Below, one piece after another: positions 14,544 through 23,816 of a DNA stretch of 64,000 nucleotides. The translations under genes and the position numbers were made by a program. Origin of the DNA: Rhizobium terrae (lineage in GTDB: Bacteria; Pseudomonadota; Alphaproteobacteria; Rhizobiales; Rhizobiaceae); assembly GCF_003425685.1 (NCBI RefSeq), contig NZ_QJKM01000022.1:1-64000 (forward strand), written 5' to 3'. Below the pieces are notes generated by a model. It searched no databases. It worked only from the letters and a program-made list of their open reading frames with translations, and was not told the DNA's origin. Position 1 is the stretch's first letter; each line of letters begins with the position of its first letter.

Positions 14544-17003
14544 ATGTTGAAGATCGTCAGCCAAGAACTCGGGTTTGGCCGCGTCGCTCGCGGCGAACGA
14601 TCCATGTCGCGGCACATCCCCTATCTGCGACATGTGTCTGATACGGTGATCGGGCTTGAGAATGGCTCCCTGCTCAGCGTCATCAAACTGCAGGGCCTGT
14701 TTTTTCAGACCGAAGACCAGGCTGAGCTCAACATGCGCTCGGTGGTGCAAAACACGATGATCCGCGCGCTCGGGTCCAGCCGTTATGCACTTTGGTCAAC
14801 GGTGATGCGCAGACAAGTCGAACCCGAAATCAGGGGCGTTTTCGAAAACGCCTTTTGTGCGCGTTTGAACAGGCGTTACCTGGAGCAATTGCATGACAAA
14901 CGGATGTTCAGGAACGAGATCTATCTGACGCTCCTGCGGTCGGGCATGCGAGGCATGCTCGGCGTCGGCGGCACCGTTAAGGCGCTTTGGGAACAGGTGG
15001 ATAAGGACACCCAGCTTAAACGAATGGGCGAAGAGGTTGCCGAATTCGAGGAACTTGTCGGCAATCTCGTCCAGGATCTCGGCAAATACGAGGCGCGCCC
15101 GCTCGGCATAATCTATCGGAGGCAGTCGAAGGGCCCTCAAGGCGATGAGGAACTGGCCGACACGATAAACGGAGAGCCCTATTCGGAGCCTTGTGAATTC
15201 TTCAATATGATCTTGACCTGCGGTGTGCCGCGCAAGATGCGGTTACCGCGGATCGGAATCCGGAACTATATCGGCGCCGCCCGCCTGCATTTCGCCAGGA
15301 GGACAATGCAGGCACAAGCGGCCAGCGATGAAGACAGTCGCTATGGGGCAATGCTGTCGGTTAAGGAATATCCGCCGTTCACCGGTCCGGGCATGCTCGA
15401 CGGCTTGCTCCAGGTGAACCACGAATTCGTGCTGACGCAATCCTTCACTATTGCTGACAAGCCGATTGCGCACGAGCGGATAAGCCGATTGCAACGGCAA
15501 ATCAGGGCGTCGGACGAAGCGGGAAGCTCGGTCGAGCAAGATATCGACCATGCTTTGAACAGCTTGATGAACCAGGAAGCAGTGTTTGGCTTCCATCATC
15601 TGTCGCTTTTATGCCTGTCGCGCGACCTCGAGGGGCTTGGCCGAAGCGTTAGTGAACTTGGTGCCTGCCTGACCGATATGAACATCAACTGGCTGCGTGA
15701 GGACCTCAACCTCGAAGCGGCCTTTTGGGCGCAGCTTCCTGGCAATTACGCTTATATCGCCCGCAAAGCGCTATTATCGAGCGCGAATTTTTCCGGGCTA
15801 TCGGCAATGCATAATTTTGCAGCGGGACAGGCCGACCGCACCCATTGGGGATCGCCGATCACCATTCTCGAAACGACCTCCCAGACACCTTATTGGTTCA
15901 ACTTCCATCGCCGCGACATCGGCCATTTTTTGGTCACCGGCCCGACCGGATCGGGCAAGACCGTCGCTTTAACCTTCCTAATGGCGCAGGCGATGCGTGT
16001 TTTGCCCACACCAAAGGCGGTCTTTTTCGATAAAGATCATGGCGCGGAGATCTTCGTGCGGGCGATCGGAGGCTCATACGAGATCCTTTCACCGGGAACG
16101 CCGACCGGCTTTAACCCGCTTCAGCTCGAAAACACCGGTCCGAACCGCGATTTTCTGCTGCGGCTCTTAAAGGCAATGCTGCGTTCTGGAGACCGCGGCG
16201 ACCTCACGCAGGAGGACGAAGATACACTCGAGCGGGCGATTGTCCGCCTGATGTTAGAACCAAGGCCAGCCCGCAATTTCGCCAACCTGTCGGGCCTCTT
16301 GGTGGGGCGATCGCGGGCGGATGCCAATGACCTTCACGCGCGGCTGCGGCCATGGATCGACGGCGAGAAGGGCTGGGTGTTTAATGCGGCACAGGACGTT
16401 CTTGCCTTTTCGGCCGGCCGGGTCTTCGGTTTCGACATGACCCACATTCTCACCAACGAGGACGTCCGCACGCCAGTCCTGATGTATCTCTATCACCGGC
16501 TCGACGAGCTACTCGATGGCACGCCCACTATGTTTTTCATGGATGAGGGCTGGCAGCTTCTGATGGACGAGACCTTCAGCAATTTCATCGTCGACAAGAT
16601 GAAGACCGTGCGAAAGCTGAATGGCATTGTCGGTTTCGGCACACAATCTGCCGCTGACATTGCAAGGGCAAAAGTCTCCCATACGCTGATTGAGCAGACA
16701 GCCACCCATATTCACTTCCCCAACCCGCGCGCAGATGAGGAAAGTTACGTCAAGCGCTTCGGCCTGACGATGAAGGAATTCAATTTTATCAGGACCACGC
16801 CCCCTGAAAAACGAACATTCCTGATTAAGCACGGCAATGATTCCGTTATCGCGAGGCTTGACCTTTCGACGATGCCCGATCTCGTCAAGGTGCTTTCAGG
16901 GCGCAAGGAGACAATCGAAGAATGCGCGCGCCTGCGTGAAAATCATGGCGAGGCACCGGACCGTTGGCTTGACCGGTTCTGCGGTTGGGGGGCGGACCAA
17001 TGA
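14544..17003 (+). CDS. virB4: VirB4 secretion ATPase
   Basis: The open frame begins at 14313, but that part is out-of-frame virB3; ATG 14544 (MLKIVSQELGFGRVARGERS) gives an 819-residue protein of normal VirB4 size. The N-terminal CagE/TrbE domain fills about residues 1-400. Walker A is GPTGSGKTVALTFLMAQ (about residue 462) and Walker B is TMFFMDEGWQLL (about 661), followed by GFGTQSAADIARAK and IEQTATHIHFPNPRADEESY. The hexameric ATPase powers pilus assembly and substrate transfer at the inner membrane. Its stop overlaps the ATG of the next gene (ATGA). Confidence 0.95.
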   Translation: MLKIVSQELGFGRVARGERSMSRHIPYLRHVSDTVIGLENGSLLSVIKLQGLFFQTEDQAELNMRSVVQNTMIRALGSSRYALWSTVMRRQVEPEIRGVFENAFCARLNRRYLEQLHDKRMFRNEIYLTLLRSGMRGMLGVGGTVKALWEQVDKDTQLKRMGEEVAEFEELVGNLVQDLGKYEARPLGIIYRRQSKGPQGDEELADTINGEPYSEPCEFFNMILTCGVPRKMRLPRIGIRNYIGAARLHFARRTMQAQAASDEDSRYGAMLSVKEYPPFTGPGMLDGLLQVNHEFVLTQSFTIADKPIAHERISRLQRQIRASDEAGSSVEQDIDHALNSLMNQEAVFGFHHLSLLCLSRDLEGLGRSVSELGACLTDMNINWLREDLNLEAAFWAQLPGNYAYIARKALLSSANFSGLSAMHNFAAGQADRTHWGSPITILETTSQTPYWFNFHRRDIGHFLVTGPTGSGKTVALTFLMAQAMRVLPTPKAVFFDKDHGAEIFVRAIGGSYEILSPGTPTGFNPLQLENTGPNRDFLLRLLKAMLRSGDRGDLTQEDEDTLERAIVRLMLEPRPARNFANLSGLLVGRSRADANDLHARLRPWIDGEKGWVFNAAQDVLAFSAGRVFGFDMTHILTNEDVRTPVLMYLYHRLDELLDGTPTMFFMDEGWQLLMDETFSNFIVDKMKTVRKLNGIVGFGTQSAADIARAKVSHTLIEQTATHIHFPNPRADEESYVKRFGLTMKEFNFIRTTPPEKRTFLIKHGNDSVIARLDLSTMPDLVKVLSGRKETIEECARLRENHGEAPDRWLDRFCGWGADQ

Positions 17004-18094
17004 GCAAACGGCCTGCTCTATGGGTGCTCGGCCTTTCCTTGGCGTTCGGCGCCGGCGGTCCAGCGCCGGCGCAAGTCCCGGTGATCGATCGCATCATTTT
17101 GTCGAGCGATGCCAATCGTGATGAGACCACTTCAAAGATCGAGGGCACCGATAACCGCCGTTTTTCTGTCAACCAGAGTGTTACTTGCGCGATCTATCGG
17201 CCGGGTCACCCAGGCGATGCAGCTTCGAGCGCCACCGCCAATCCTGAAATCGCCGGTCTCGTAAAACGTATCGCACGGGAAGAAAATGTCGAAGAAAGCC
17301 TTTTTCTCGCTTTGGTCTACCAGGAGAGCCGTTTTAACCCCTGCGCGAAATCGACGGCAGGCGCAATTGGCCTGGCGCAGCTGATGCCGGAAACGGCGCG
17401 AGAGCTTGGCGTCGATCCCTATGACATCGAAGAAAACCTTTCCGGCGGCGCTCGTTATCTTAAGCAGCAGCTTCAGCAGTTTAACGGCGACAGGTCGTTG
17501 GCGCTGGCCGCGTATAATGCAGGTCCCGGCCGCGTGCAGACTTATGGTGGCATCCCACCATTTAGGGAAACGCAGGGTTACGTGGCGGCAATCACACAAA
17601 AATGGCTACCAGCCTTTGGCGGCTCGAACGTCTCTGACATTCCGGCAAATTACGGCGGCGGTTCAATCGCCTATATCGGGATGCGTAACGCCACGATCAC
17701 CTCAATGGCCACCTCGCGGGCGATTTCCGATAGCAGCGGCAATGTCGCGTCTTGGTTGGGACAATTGGGCGAAATGCCGGCCGGCACGCTTAAGGATAGC
17801 TGGGATCATAATGCCGGCGCCCGCATCGCAAACCTTGAGATGATGAACCAGGTCATTCGCCTTGGCGCAACCATGACTGATCTGTTTCATTCCCGTAGCG
17901 CGGTCAAGGTCAGCGGCCTGTCAGGCTCATCGCGCTCGGTCGATACCGAGGATGGTCACGAAAGTAAGGACGACCCTGACACAGCCGGAACTTGCGATCC
18001 GCACCAGGGACTGGAGTGGAGCTCGATTGCGAGGGCTTGTGTTCTACCGCGTCAGCGCTCAGCCGATATCGCACTGATGTTAAACGCTCAATGA
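17000..18094 (+). CDS. Second lytic transglycosylase with VirB5-like flanks
   Basis: Starting at ATG 17000 (coupled to virB4) the 364-residue protein has a signal peptide, MSKRPALWVLGLSLAFGAGG followed by PAPAQ. The mature N-terminus VPVIDRIILSSDANRDETTS parallels VirB5 encoded next door (VPVIDNANLKVAEKTSRTTD). A complete SLT domain follows at about residues 85-215: catalytic Glu in VYQESRFNPCAKSTAGAIGL, then AQLMPETARELGV, GGARYLKQQLQQF and LAAYNAGPGRVQTYGGIPPF. The C-terminal part has DSWDHNAGARIANLEMMNQV, aligning with VirB5 SIDQNTQLQVQAGMTINEL. It therefore looks like a peptidoglycan-cutting domain set inside a VirB5 frame. It lies between virB4 and virB5. Confidence 0.85.
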   Translation: MSKRPALWVLGLSLAFGAGGPAPAQVPVIDRIILSSDANRDETTSKIEGTDNRRFSVNQSVTCAIYRPGHPGDAASSATANPEIAGLVKRIAREENVEESLFLALVYQESRFNPCAKSTAGAIGLAQLMPETARELGVDPYDIEENLSGGARYLKQQLQQFNGDRSLALAAYNAGPGRVQTYGGIPPFRETQGYVAAITQKWLPAFGGSNVSDIPANYGGGSIAYIGMRNATITSMATSRAISDSSGNVASWLGQLGEMPAGTLKDSWDHNAGARIANLEMMNQVIRLGATMTDLFHSRSAVKVSGLSGSSRSVDTEDGHESKDDPDTAGTCDPHQGLEWSSIARACVLPRQRSADIALMLNAQ

Positions 18095-18105
18095 GGAGAG
18101 CTGTC

Positions 18106-18807
18106 ATGAAGAAGTTGGTACTCATAGTGTCCTTGCTGTCGATTACATCACCCGCGCTCGCGCAGGTGCCCGTCATCGACAATGCTAACTTGAAGGTCGC
18201 CGAAAAAACCTCGCGCACGACGGACGAAATCCTCGAAACGAATAAGCAGGTTCTAAAGACCGCCGAGGAAACGCTGAAGGCGGTGACCGGAAACCGCGCC
18301 GGCGAGGCAAGTCCGATGCAAAAGCTTGCCGTCGGCGACGGCTTCAGTGTCTCCCAAATGCCGCCACTCGATAGTCTTGTTTCCAGCGAGACGGTGAATT
18401 TCGGGGCTATGAAGGGCGACGCTGCACAAGTTGCCACCAGGCTTCTCAACGGTCTGCAGCTGGTCAAAAACCTGTCAGGCAAGAACAATAGCGGTTATTC
18501 CGGCGACAAATCCTATGAGGAGCTGGTCAAGACGGTGCTTGGTGTGGCCGCACTCGTCGCCGGATCGCATCAGGCGGTTCAAAATCGCCGCGTCGCATTT
18601 GAGCGAGCAGGCGCCAGCATCGGGCAGAGCCAAGACATTAAAGGTTCGATCGATCAAAATACCCAGCTTCAGGTCCAGGCCGGCATGACCATCAACGAGC
18701 TGATCGGCGTCATGAATGGCGCGGTCTCCTCACTGCAGGCCGACAACCAGCGTCGGCTGACGGATATGTCGAACTCAAAAAAAGCACTCAGCTATCAAGA
18801 CGAGTAA
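18106..18807 (+). CDS. virB5: VirB5 minor pilin
   Basis: The start at ATG 18106 has a GAGGAGA box and gives a signal peptide, MKKLVLIVSLLSITSPALAQ, ahead of a 213-residue mature protein; the upstream extension of the frame to 17992 belongs to the transglycosylase. The mature part is largely helical (LKVAEKTSRTTDEILETNKQ, then VLKTAEETLKAVTG, and a C-terminal SLQADNQRRLTDMSNSKKAL), as in VirB5/TrwJ proteins found at the pilus tip, where they contact recipient cells. It lies between the second transglycosylase and a lipoprotein gene that starts four bases after its stop. Confidence 0.88.
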   Translation: MKKLVLIVSLLSITSPALAQVPVIDNANLKVAEKTSRTTDEILETNKQVLKTAEETLKAVTGNRAGEASPMQKLAVGDGFSVSQMPPLDSLVSSETVNFGAMKGDAAQVATRLLNGLQLVKNLSGKNNSGYSGDKSYEELVKTVLGVAALVAGSHQAVQNRRVAFERAGASIGQSQDIKGSIDQNTQLQVQAGMTINELIGVMNGAVSSLQADNQRRLTDMSNSKKALSYQDE

Positions 18808-18810
18808 CCA

Positions 18811-19020
18811 ATGATGATCGCCAAGAGGCTTGTTTTTTTGGTCGCCGCGGCCCTTGCCGGCTGCGGCAGCGCCTCTCAGGATAAAACGGCACCGTGCAAG
18901 CGGCCTGCCGAGCTAACATCCTTTGCGCCCAATCCAATAACAGACTGCGGCAAGATGACGAAGGTCAACGGCGACGCCAACGCCGCCTTGGCGGCCATTG
19001 ACGCGTTGGCGGATAGATAG
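18811..19020 (+). CDS. Small lipoprotein, VirB7-like or entry-exclusion type
   Basis: The 69-residue product has a lipoprotein leader (RLVFLVAAALAGCGS) with the LAGC lipobox. Eleven residues later comes a second Cys in APCKRPAEL, reminiscent of VirB7, where the second Cys forms a disulfide with VirB9. The position between virB5 and virB6 is where the R388 trw operon carries its entry-exclusion lipoprotein gene. VirB7 normally lies after virB6, and no other candidate exists here, so this may serve as VirB7, as an exclusion protein, or both. Two adjacent ATG codons at 18811 and 18814 could start it. Confidence 0.7.
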   Translation: MMIAKRLVFLVAAALAGCGSASQDKTAPCKRPAELTSFAPNPITDCGKMTKVNGDANAALAAIDALADR

Positions 19021-19030
19021 AGAGCCCGGC

Positions 19031-20059
19031 ATGCACGACTTTCTAGGCGACCTCCTTGAACGCGTTGAGCAAACAGGTGCGCATTTCTCCGAAGCGGCCT
19101 TTGGGATCGTAGCGACCCAGATCGCGCCGCTACTTACGGTCCTATTCATCGCCTATGTGGGCTATTACGGTCTCCAGCTCCTGATCGGGACCGCGCGGGT
19201 GAGCATCGGCGAAATCATCGGCCGCGTCACGCGCATGCTCATCATCCTGTCGCTTGTTCGTGAATGGGGAAATTTCAACAACCTATTTTACACCTGGCTG
19301 AATGATACGCCCGAAGACGTGGGACGTGCGATCCTGGCAGCGACCGGAACCGGTATCACCGAGCCGACCAATGGGTTGTCGATGATCTGGAAAACCGCCA
19401 ATCAGGCCGCCTCAGCATTTGCCGAGGAGTCCGGTTATCTTTCGATCCTGCCCTCGATGGTCGGTTTCTTGATCATGTTATGCGTTGCCGTTTTCATCGC
19501 AGTGGCGCTTGCGATCCTCCTGCTTGCGAAGGTGATGATGTGGGTGTTGACGGGCACAGCTCCGATCTTCATCGCCTGCATGCTCTTTGATCGGTCCCGC
19601 GGCATTGGGGTGGCCTGGGTTCAGCAAGTTCTAACCTATGCGTTAATCCCCCTATTCGTTTATGTCGTAGCGGCGTTTTTAATTGCCGCCATGGATCCGG
19701 AGCTTTCGAAGGTGACAGATGCTGCTGGCCAAAGGCGTCTGCAACTGAGCGACGTCTCGGCCTTCCTGTTGCTTTGCTGCGCCGGCGCTTTCGTTCTCTT
19801 TAACATCCAAGTGCTCGCTCAAGGCATTACCGGTGGCGTCGCCGCGGGCATTGGCAGAATGGCGCGCAACGCCGGACATCTCATGGCGCTCACCATGCCC
19901 AAAGCGGCGCTTGGATTATCCCGCTCATTGGCCGGCGCGGTTGGCAATCTTGGCATGCAGGCCAGAACGCGAACGATGGAAGGGATGAGGACCAACATTC
20001 GCAACGCAGCGGCTGAGGCAATGCAAAATCGCATCACCAGCAACAGCCTGCCCAACTGA
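19031..20059 (+). CDS. virB6: VirB6/TrbL polytopic channel protein
   Basis: ATG 19031 (MHDFLGDLLERVEQTGAHFS) gives 342 residues. Several transmembrane segments follow (IAPLLTVLFIAYVGYYGLQL, then MVGFLIMLCVAVFIAVALAI and LLLAKVMMWVLTGTAPIFIA), and the conserved tract LTYALIPLFVYVVAAFLIA belongs to the TrbL/VirB6 family. The tail is basic and glycine-poor. VirB6 forms part of the inner-membrane pore that handles substrate DNA. It follows the lipoprotein gene by ten bases; the virB8 start is 41 bases downstream, leaving no room for a canonical virB7. Confidence 0.9.
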   Translation: MHDFLGDLLERVEQTGAHFSEAAFGIVATQIAPLLTVLFIAYVGYYGLQLLIGTARVSIGEIIGRVTRMLIILSLVREWGNFNNLFYTWLNDTPEDVGRAILAATGTGITEPTNGLSMIWKTANQAASAFAEESGYLSILPSMVGFLIMLCVAVFIAVALAILLLAKVMMWVLTGTAPIFIACMLFDRSRGIGVAWVQQVLTYALIPLFVYVVAAFLIAAMDPELSKVTDAAGQRRLQLSDVSAFLLLCCAGAFVLFNIQVLAQGITGGVAAGIGRMARNAGHLMALTMPKAALGLSRSLAGAVGNLGMQARTRTMEGMRTNIRNAAAEAMQNRITSNSLPN

Positions 20060-20100
20060 GGTTGTTGTTCGTCGCGGATGATTTTGGAGGTACGCGCGAA

Positions 20101-20796
20101 ATGACCAAATCGGACGACACCGCTCTTCATAGCTATTTTCAAGACGGCGAGCGATGGGAACAAGAAATCCTGAAAAGCGCCAAACGCTCTCGCGCGATTG
20201 CCTGGCTCCTCGTCGTTATCTTCGCCTCCATGACTCTATTGTCACTGACAGCCATCATCCTGCTGGTGCCGCTCAAAACCTTCGAGCCTTATATCGTCGA
20301 AGTCGACAAGAATACCGGCTATCTGGAGGTCAAATCCGGGCTTACCCGACCCGCCAAGCTCAGCGATCAGCAAGCCGTCACCCAGGCCAATGTGGTCCGT
20401 TACATTCGCGCCCGCGAGGGATATGATCCCTTTGCGATCACCGACAATTTCGAACTTGCCGCCTTGCTGTCCACCGGCGCTGCGGCCCGTGAGTTGCAGG
20501 AGCTTTATAGCGCGGCGCGAGAGGACAATCCGGCGAAGGTGTATGGCAAACACAAGACCGTAAGCGTCGATGTGAAATCCGTCACATTTTCAAATTCAAG
20601 CACGGCCCTCGTCCGCTTCTCGACCACCGAAAAATCCGACACCGAGCAGATCGTCCGCCATTTCATAGCGGTCGTGCGTTATCGCTATACCGAAACACCG
20701 GCGACAAATGAGTGGCGGTTCGAAAACCCCCTCGGCTTTCAAGTCTATAACTACCGCCGCGACCAGGAAACGGTAACTGCGGGAGATGCCGGATGA
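20101..20796 (+). CDS. virB8: VirB8 bitopic inner-membrane protein
   Basis: The frame is open from 20062 but ATG 20101 has a TGGAGG box and the expected N-terminus: a short cytoplasmic segment (HSYFQDGERWEQEILKSAKR), one membrane helix (AIAWLLVVIFASMTLLSLTA) and a periplasmic NTF2-like domain. The latter contains PLKTFEPYIVEVDKNTGYLE, then RYIRAREGYDPFAITDNFEL and NEWRFENPLGFQVYNYRRDQ, all standard VirB8 motifs. It nucleates assembly of the channel. Its stop overlaps the virB9 start (ATGA). Confidence 0.93.
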   Translation: MTKSDDTALHSYFQDGERWEQEILKSAKRSRAIAWLLVVIFASMTLLSLTAIILLVPLKTFEPYIVEVDKNTGYLEVKSGLTRPAKLSDQQAVTQANVVRYIRAREGYDPFAITDNFELAALLSTGAAARELQELYSAAREDNPAKVYGKHKTVSVDVKSVTFSNSSTALVRFSTTEKSDTEQIVRHFIAVVRYRYTETPATNEWRFENPLGFQVYNYRRDQETVTAGDAG

Positions 20797-21605
20797 TGAA
20801 GCCGTTCGCCCTTCAGGCAGCCTGCTGCTCTCTTGTCGCCGCCAATGTCTTTGCCGCACAAGCGCCGCGTCCAGGCTCGCTTGATCAGCGCGTCACTAGC
20901 GTCGTCTACCAGCTCAACAATGTCGTCGAGGTGTCTGCGACCTATGGCATCTCGACAATGATTATCTTCGACGAGGACGAAAAATTCGAGACAATCTCGC
21001 TCGGCGACACAGACAGTTGGCAAGTCGCCCCTTCAGAAAAGGGCAACATTCTTTTCGTGAAGCCAGTCGCAAAGGACGTCGCCACCAATATGAACGTCGT
21101 GACGACTAAGAGGATCTATTTCCTAAAGCTCAATGACTATGCGCCGAGAGATGGGAAGCAGGTGTTCGGCATTCGCTTCCTCTATCCGGAGAAGGATTTA
21201 AACGCGCGATTGCGCGAGGAAGCCCAGCATCGGGCGGCCTTTCCGAATATCTCGAGCATCGACAAGGCAAATGTCAATATCGACTACTCGTTTTCGGGTG
21301 ATCCCGCTCTCAAGCCATCGATGATCTTCGATGACGGGAAGAAAACCTTCTTTAAGTTCAAGGCAAGCGTGCCGGCAATCTTCGCCGTGCAGGCGGATTT
21401 TTCGGAAACGCTGCGCAACTTTCGCAAGGAAGGCGACTACATCGTCGTTGACGGCGTCGCCCAGCAATACACACTTCGAGACGGCAACCAATGGACCTGC
21501 ATCTTCAACCTTGGAAAGCCGGATGTCAGTGACCCGGATCCCGACATTTTGGGGCCGGTCCTTGACGTGAAGGCGACAAAACGGCGGGGCGGCGGCAACC
21601 AATGA
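20793..21605 (+). CDS. virB9: VirB9 outer-membrane core protein
   Basis: The 270-residue protein has a signal peptide (MMKPFALQAACCSLVAANVF followed by AAQAPRPG) and the N-terminal beta domain with LDQRVTSVVYQLNNVVEVSA and GDTDSWQVAPSEKGNILFVK. The C-terminal domain contains the RNFRKEGDYIVVDGVAQQYT region that contacts VirB7 and VirB10. Together with VirB10 and a lipoprotein it forms the core complex spanning the periplasm. It overlaps virB8 by four bases and its own stop overlaps virB10 (ATGA). Confidence 0.93.
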   Translation: MMKPFALQAACCSLVAANVFAAQAPRPGSLDQRVTSVVYQLNNVVEVSATYGISTMIIFDEDEKFETISLGDTDSWQVAPSEKGNILFVKPVAKDVATNMNVVTTKRIYFLKLNDYAPRDGKQVFGIRFLYPEKDLNARLREEAQHRAAFPNISSIDKANVNIDYSFSGDPALKPSMIFDDGKKTFFKFKASVPAIFAVQADFSETLRNFRKEGDYIVVDGVAQQYTLRDGNQWTCIFNLGKPDVSDPDPDILGPVLDVKATKRRGGGNQ

Positions 21606-22807
21606 AAGTGGGCCCCGAACTTCAAGCCTTGGCGGCGGCCGATCAAACGCCAATCGGCAACCATAATGCCGGGCGAAATCAAGCCCTGGGAATGGTGGCG
21701 TTGCTTATTGGTGGTGTCATTGCCGGTTATCTCACGCTGACGAGCACCACAGAAAAGTCGCAGGACAATCTTCAAAGCGACGAGGAGTTTCAAACAACGA
21801 CGTTCCGGCCGCCCTCCTTCCTCAGGGAACTTGAAAAACCGAAGCCCGAACCACCGCAGCCGATCATCCAACTGCCGCCTCCACCCCCGGATATGTCCAA
21901 TACGCAGCCCACGACATTTGAGGTCCCTCCCCCGCCGGCGGCGATGGAGCCTCTGGCGGCGCCCCAACCGGCAGAGGAGGATTTTCCGAAGCGGTATCGC
22001 TCAAGCCTGATCACGCTCGACCAACAAGGCGATCGAACTCGCGATGATAATTTGAGCAGCAGCGATGGTTCCACTCTGGTAGCCGCTGGAGAGGACCGCA
22101 ACAACAAGTATCTCAACACAGCCGCCGGCCTTGCCGATCGCCGCGCCACGGCACGCCAGATCGAGCGGATCGACGCAATAATTCCTGAAGGCACCCTCAT
22201 TCCAGGCATTTTAGAGACCGCGATCAACAGCGATTTACCCGGTCAGATCAGGGCAATCACATCCGAAGATGTTTATTCATTCGATGGCCGACATGTCCTG
22301 ATCCCGACTGGCACGCGCCTTATCGGAGAATATCAGTCCGAGGTGACCCGCGGCCAAAGGCGAGTTTTTGTCATATGGACTCGTCTCCTGCGTGACGATG
22401 GTGTTTCGGTCCGGCTGAACTCGATCGGTGCAGACAGTCTCGGGCGATCCGGATTGAGCGGTCACGTCGATAACAAGTTCCGCGAACGCTTCGGCGCGTC
22501 GATCATGTTGTCGGTCGTTGGAGCCGGTGCCAGTTATCTGACCGGATATGGCAGCGCGCGGTCGTCCGGCAACCGCGATGACAGTGAGCGCGGCGCCGAG
22601 CTTGCCCGCCAAACCATAGCGGAAACCTTTAGCGATATGGCAAATACGGTGCTTTCCGAGAACCTTCGCATCCCACCGACCATCAGCGTTGCCCAGGGCG
22701 AACGCATCTTTGTTTATGTCCGTCAGGATCTCGATTTTAGCGCTTTATACGACGATCCGGTTAATCAGGCGATGAAGGAGATCCAACGTGAACGGCGCGG
22801 CAGGTAA
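21602..22807 (+). CDS. virB10: VirB10 core channel protein
   Basis: The 401-residue protein has a cytoplasmic N-terminus, one membrane helix (ALGMVALLIGGVIAGYLTLT) and a proline-rich periplasmic linker (EKPKPEPPQPIIQLPPPPPD). A C-terminal TrbI/VirB10 beta-barrel domain follows, with IPEGTLIPGILETAINSDLP, then HVLIPTGTRLIGEYQSEVTR and RIPPTISVAQGERIFVYVRQ. It energises and gates the outer-membrane pore. The gene overlaps virB9 by four bases and virB11 by twenty. Confidence 0.94.
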   Translation: MKVGPELQALAAADQTPIGNHNAGRNQALGMVALLIGGVIAGYLTLTSTTEKSQDNLQSDEEFQTTTFRPPSFLRELEKPKPEPPQPIIQLPPPPPDMSNTQPTTFEVPPPPAAMEPLAAPQPAEEDFPKRYRSSLITLDQQGDRTRDDNLSSSDGSTLVAAGEDRNNKYLNTAAGLADRRATARQIERIDAIIPEGTLIPGILETAINSDLPGQIRAITSEDVYSFDGRHVLIPTGTRLIGEYQSEVTRGQRRVFVIWTRLLRDDGVSVRLNSIGADSLGRSGLSGHVDNKFRERFGASIMLSVVGAGASYLTGYGSARSSGNRDDSERGAELARQTIAETFSDMANTVLSENLRIPPTISVAQGERIFVYVRQDLDFSALYDDPVNQAMKEIQRERRGR

Positions 22808-23816
22808 TCTGACACCGGCATGGCGCGATCGCGATTACTTTCTCCAGCGCGCGCTTGAGCCCATCCGGCATTTCCTCAACGATCCCGAGGTGATCGAGAT
22901 TGCGATCAACAAGCCGGGGCACGTGTATGTCGAACGGCGCGGCGCCAACTTTATGGAACATCATCTGATCGACGGGCTAACCGCCGGCGAAATCCAAAAC
23001 CTCGGCGAGCGTGTTGCGGCGGCGACAAGTCAATTCATCAGCCGCGCCAAACCGATCTTGAGTGCCTCGCTTCCAACTGGCGAACGCATTCAGATCATCC
23101 TGCCGCCGGCCGCGGTCGAAGGCGGTGCAGTATCGGTGCGAAAGCAGGTGGTAAGTCATTTTACGCTTGAGGAATTGAGAGATGCCGGAGGGCTGGAAAA
23201 GGTCACCGTCTCGGTCGGTGGTTTTAGCGACGTCGATCGTGATCTGGTTGGGCATCTGCGCGGCAATCGGATTTACGATTTTATCCAGACGGCAGTCAGC
23301 CGGCGGCTGTCGATGTTAATCAGCGGCGGCACGTCGTCCGGCAAGACGACATTTTTAAATGCCTGTTTAAAAAGCGCCCATCCGCAAGAGCGGATCATCA
23401 CCCTTGAAGACACACGAGAACTTTTCCCACCGCAGCAAAACGCGGTTCACCTGGTCGCCTCGAAGGGCGATCAAGGCTCCGCCGACGTGACTATTCAGAG
23501 TTTGCTCGAAGCGTCACTTCGCATGCGGCCCGACCGCGTGTTCGTTGGAGAAATCCGCGGCGCGGAAGCCTTCTCTTTCCTTCGCGCCATCAATACAGGA
23601 CATCCGGGCAGCATGTCGACAGTGCATGCCGACACGCCGCTTGGCGCTTATGAACAGATTGCCATGATGGTCCAGCAAAACGGGCTGTCAACGGGATTTT
23701 CCAGGCAAGATCTGATGGCTTACATCAAGATGGTCATACCGATCGTTATCCAGCTCCGCCGCGAGGGCGGGAGACGCGGCGTCTCTGAGATCTTCCTTGC
23801 CAGGAATGAGCTATGA
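22788..23816 (+). CDS. virB11: VirB11 traffic ATPase
   Basis: The 342-residue protein starts with GTG at 22788, inside the end of virB10. The N-terminal domain contains FLNDPEVIEIAINKPGHVYV. The ATPase domain has Walker A in LISGGTSSGKTTFLNACLKS (about residue 178), the Asp box IITLEDTRELF, Walker B region RPDRVFVGEIRGAEAFSFLR, and the His box INTGHPGSMSTVHAD. This hexameric enzyme works with VirB4 and VirD4 in pilus assembly and substrate transfer. Its stop overlaps the virD4 start by four bases. Confidence 0.95.
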   Translation: MNGAAGNLTPAWRDRDYFLQRALEPIRHFLNDPEVIEIAINKPGHVYVERRGANFMEHHLIDGLTAGEIQNLGERVAAATSQFISRAKPILSASLPTGERIQIILPPAAVEGGAVSVRKQVVSHFTLEELRDAGGLEKVTVSVGGFSDVDRDLVGHLRGNRIYDFIQTAVSRRLSMLISGGTSSGKTTFLNACLKSAHPQERIITLEDTRELFPPQQNAVHLVASKGDQGSADVTIQSLLEASLRMRPDRVFVGEIRGAEAFSFLRAINTGHPGSMSTVHADTPLGAYEQIAMMVQQNGLSTGFSRQDLMAYIKMVIPIVIQLRREGGRRGVSEIFLARNEL

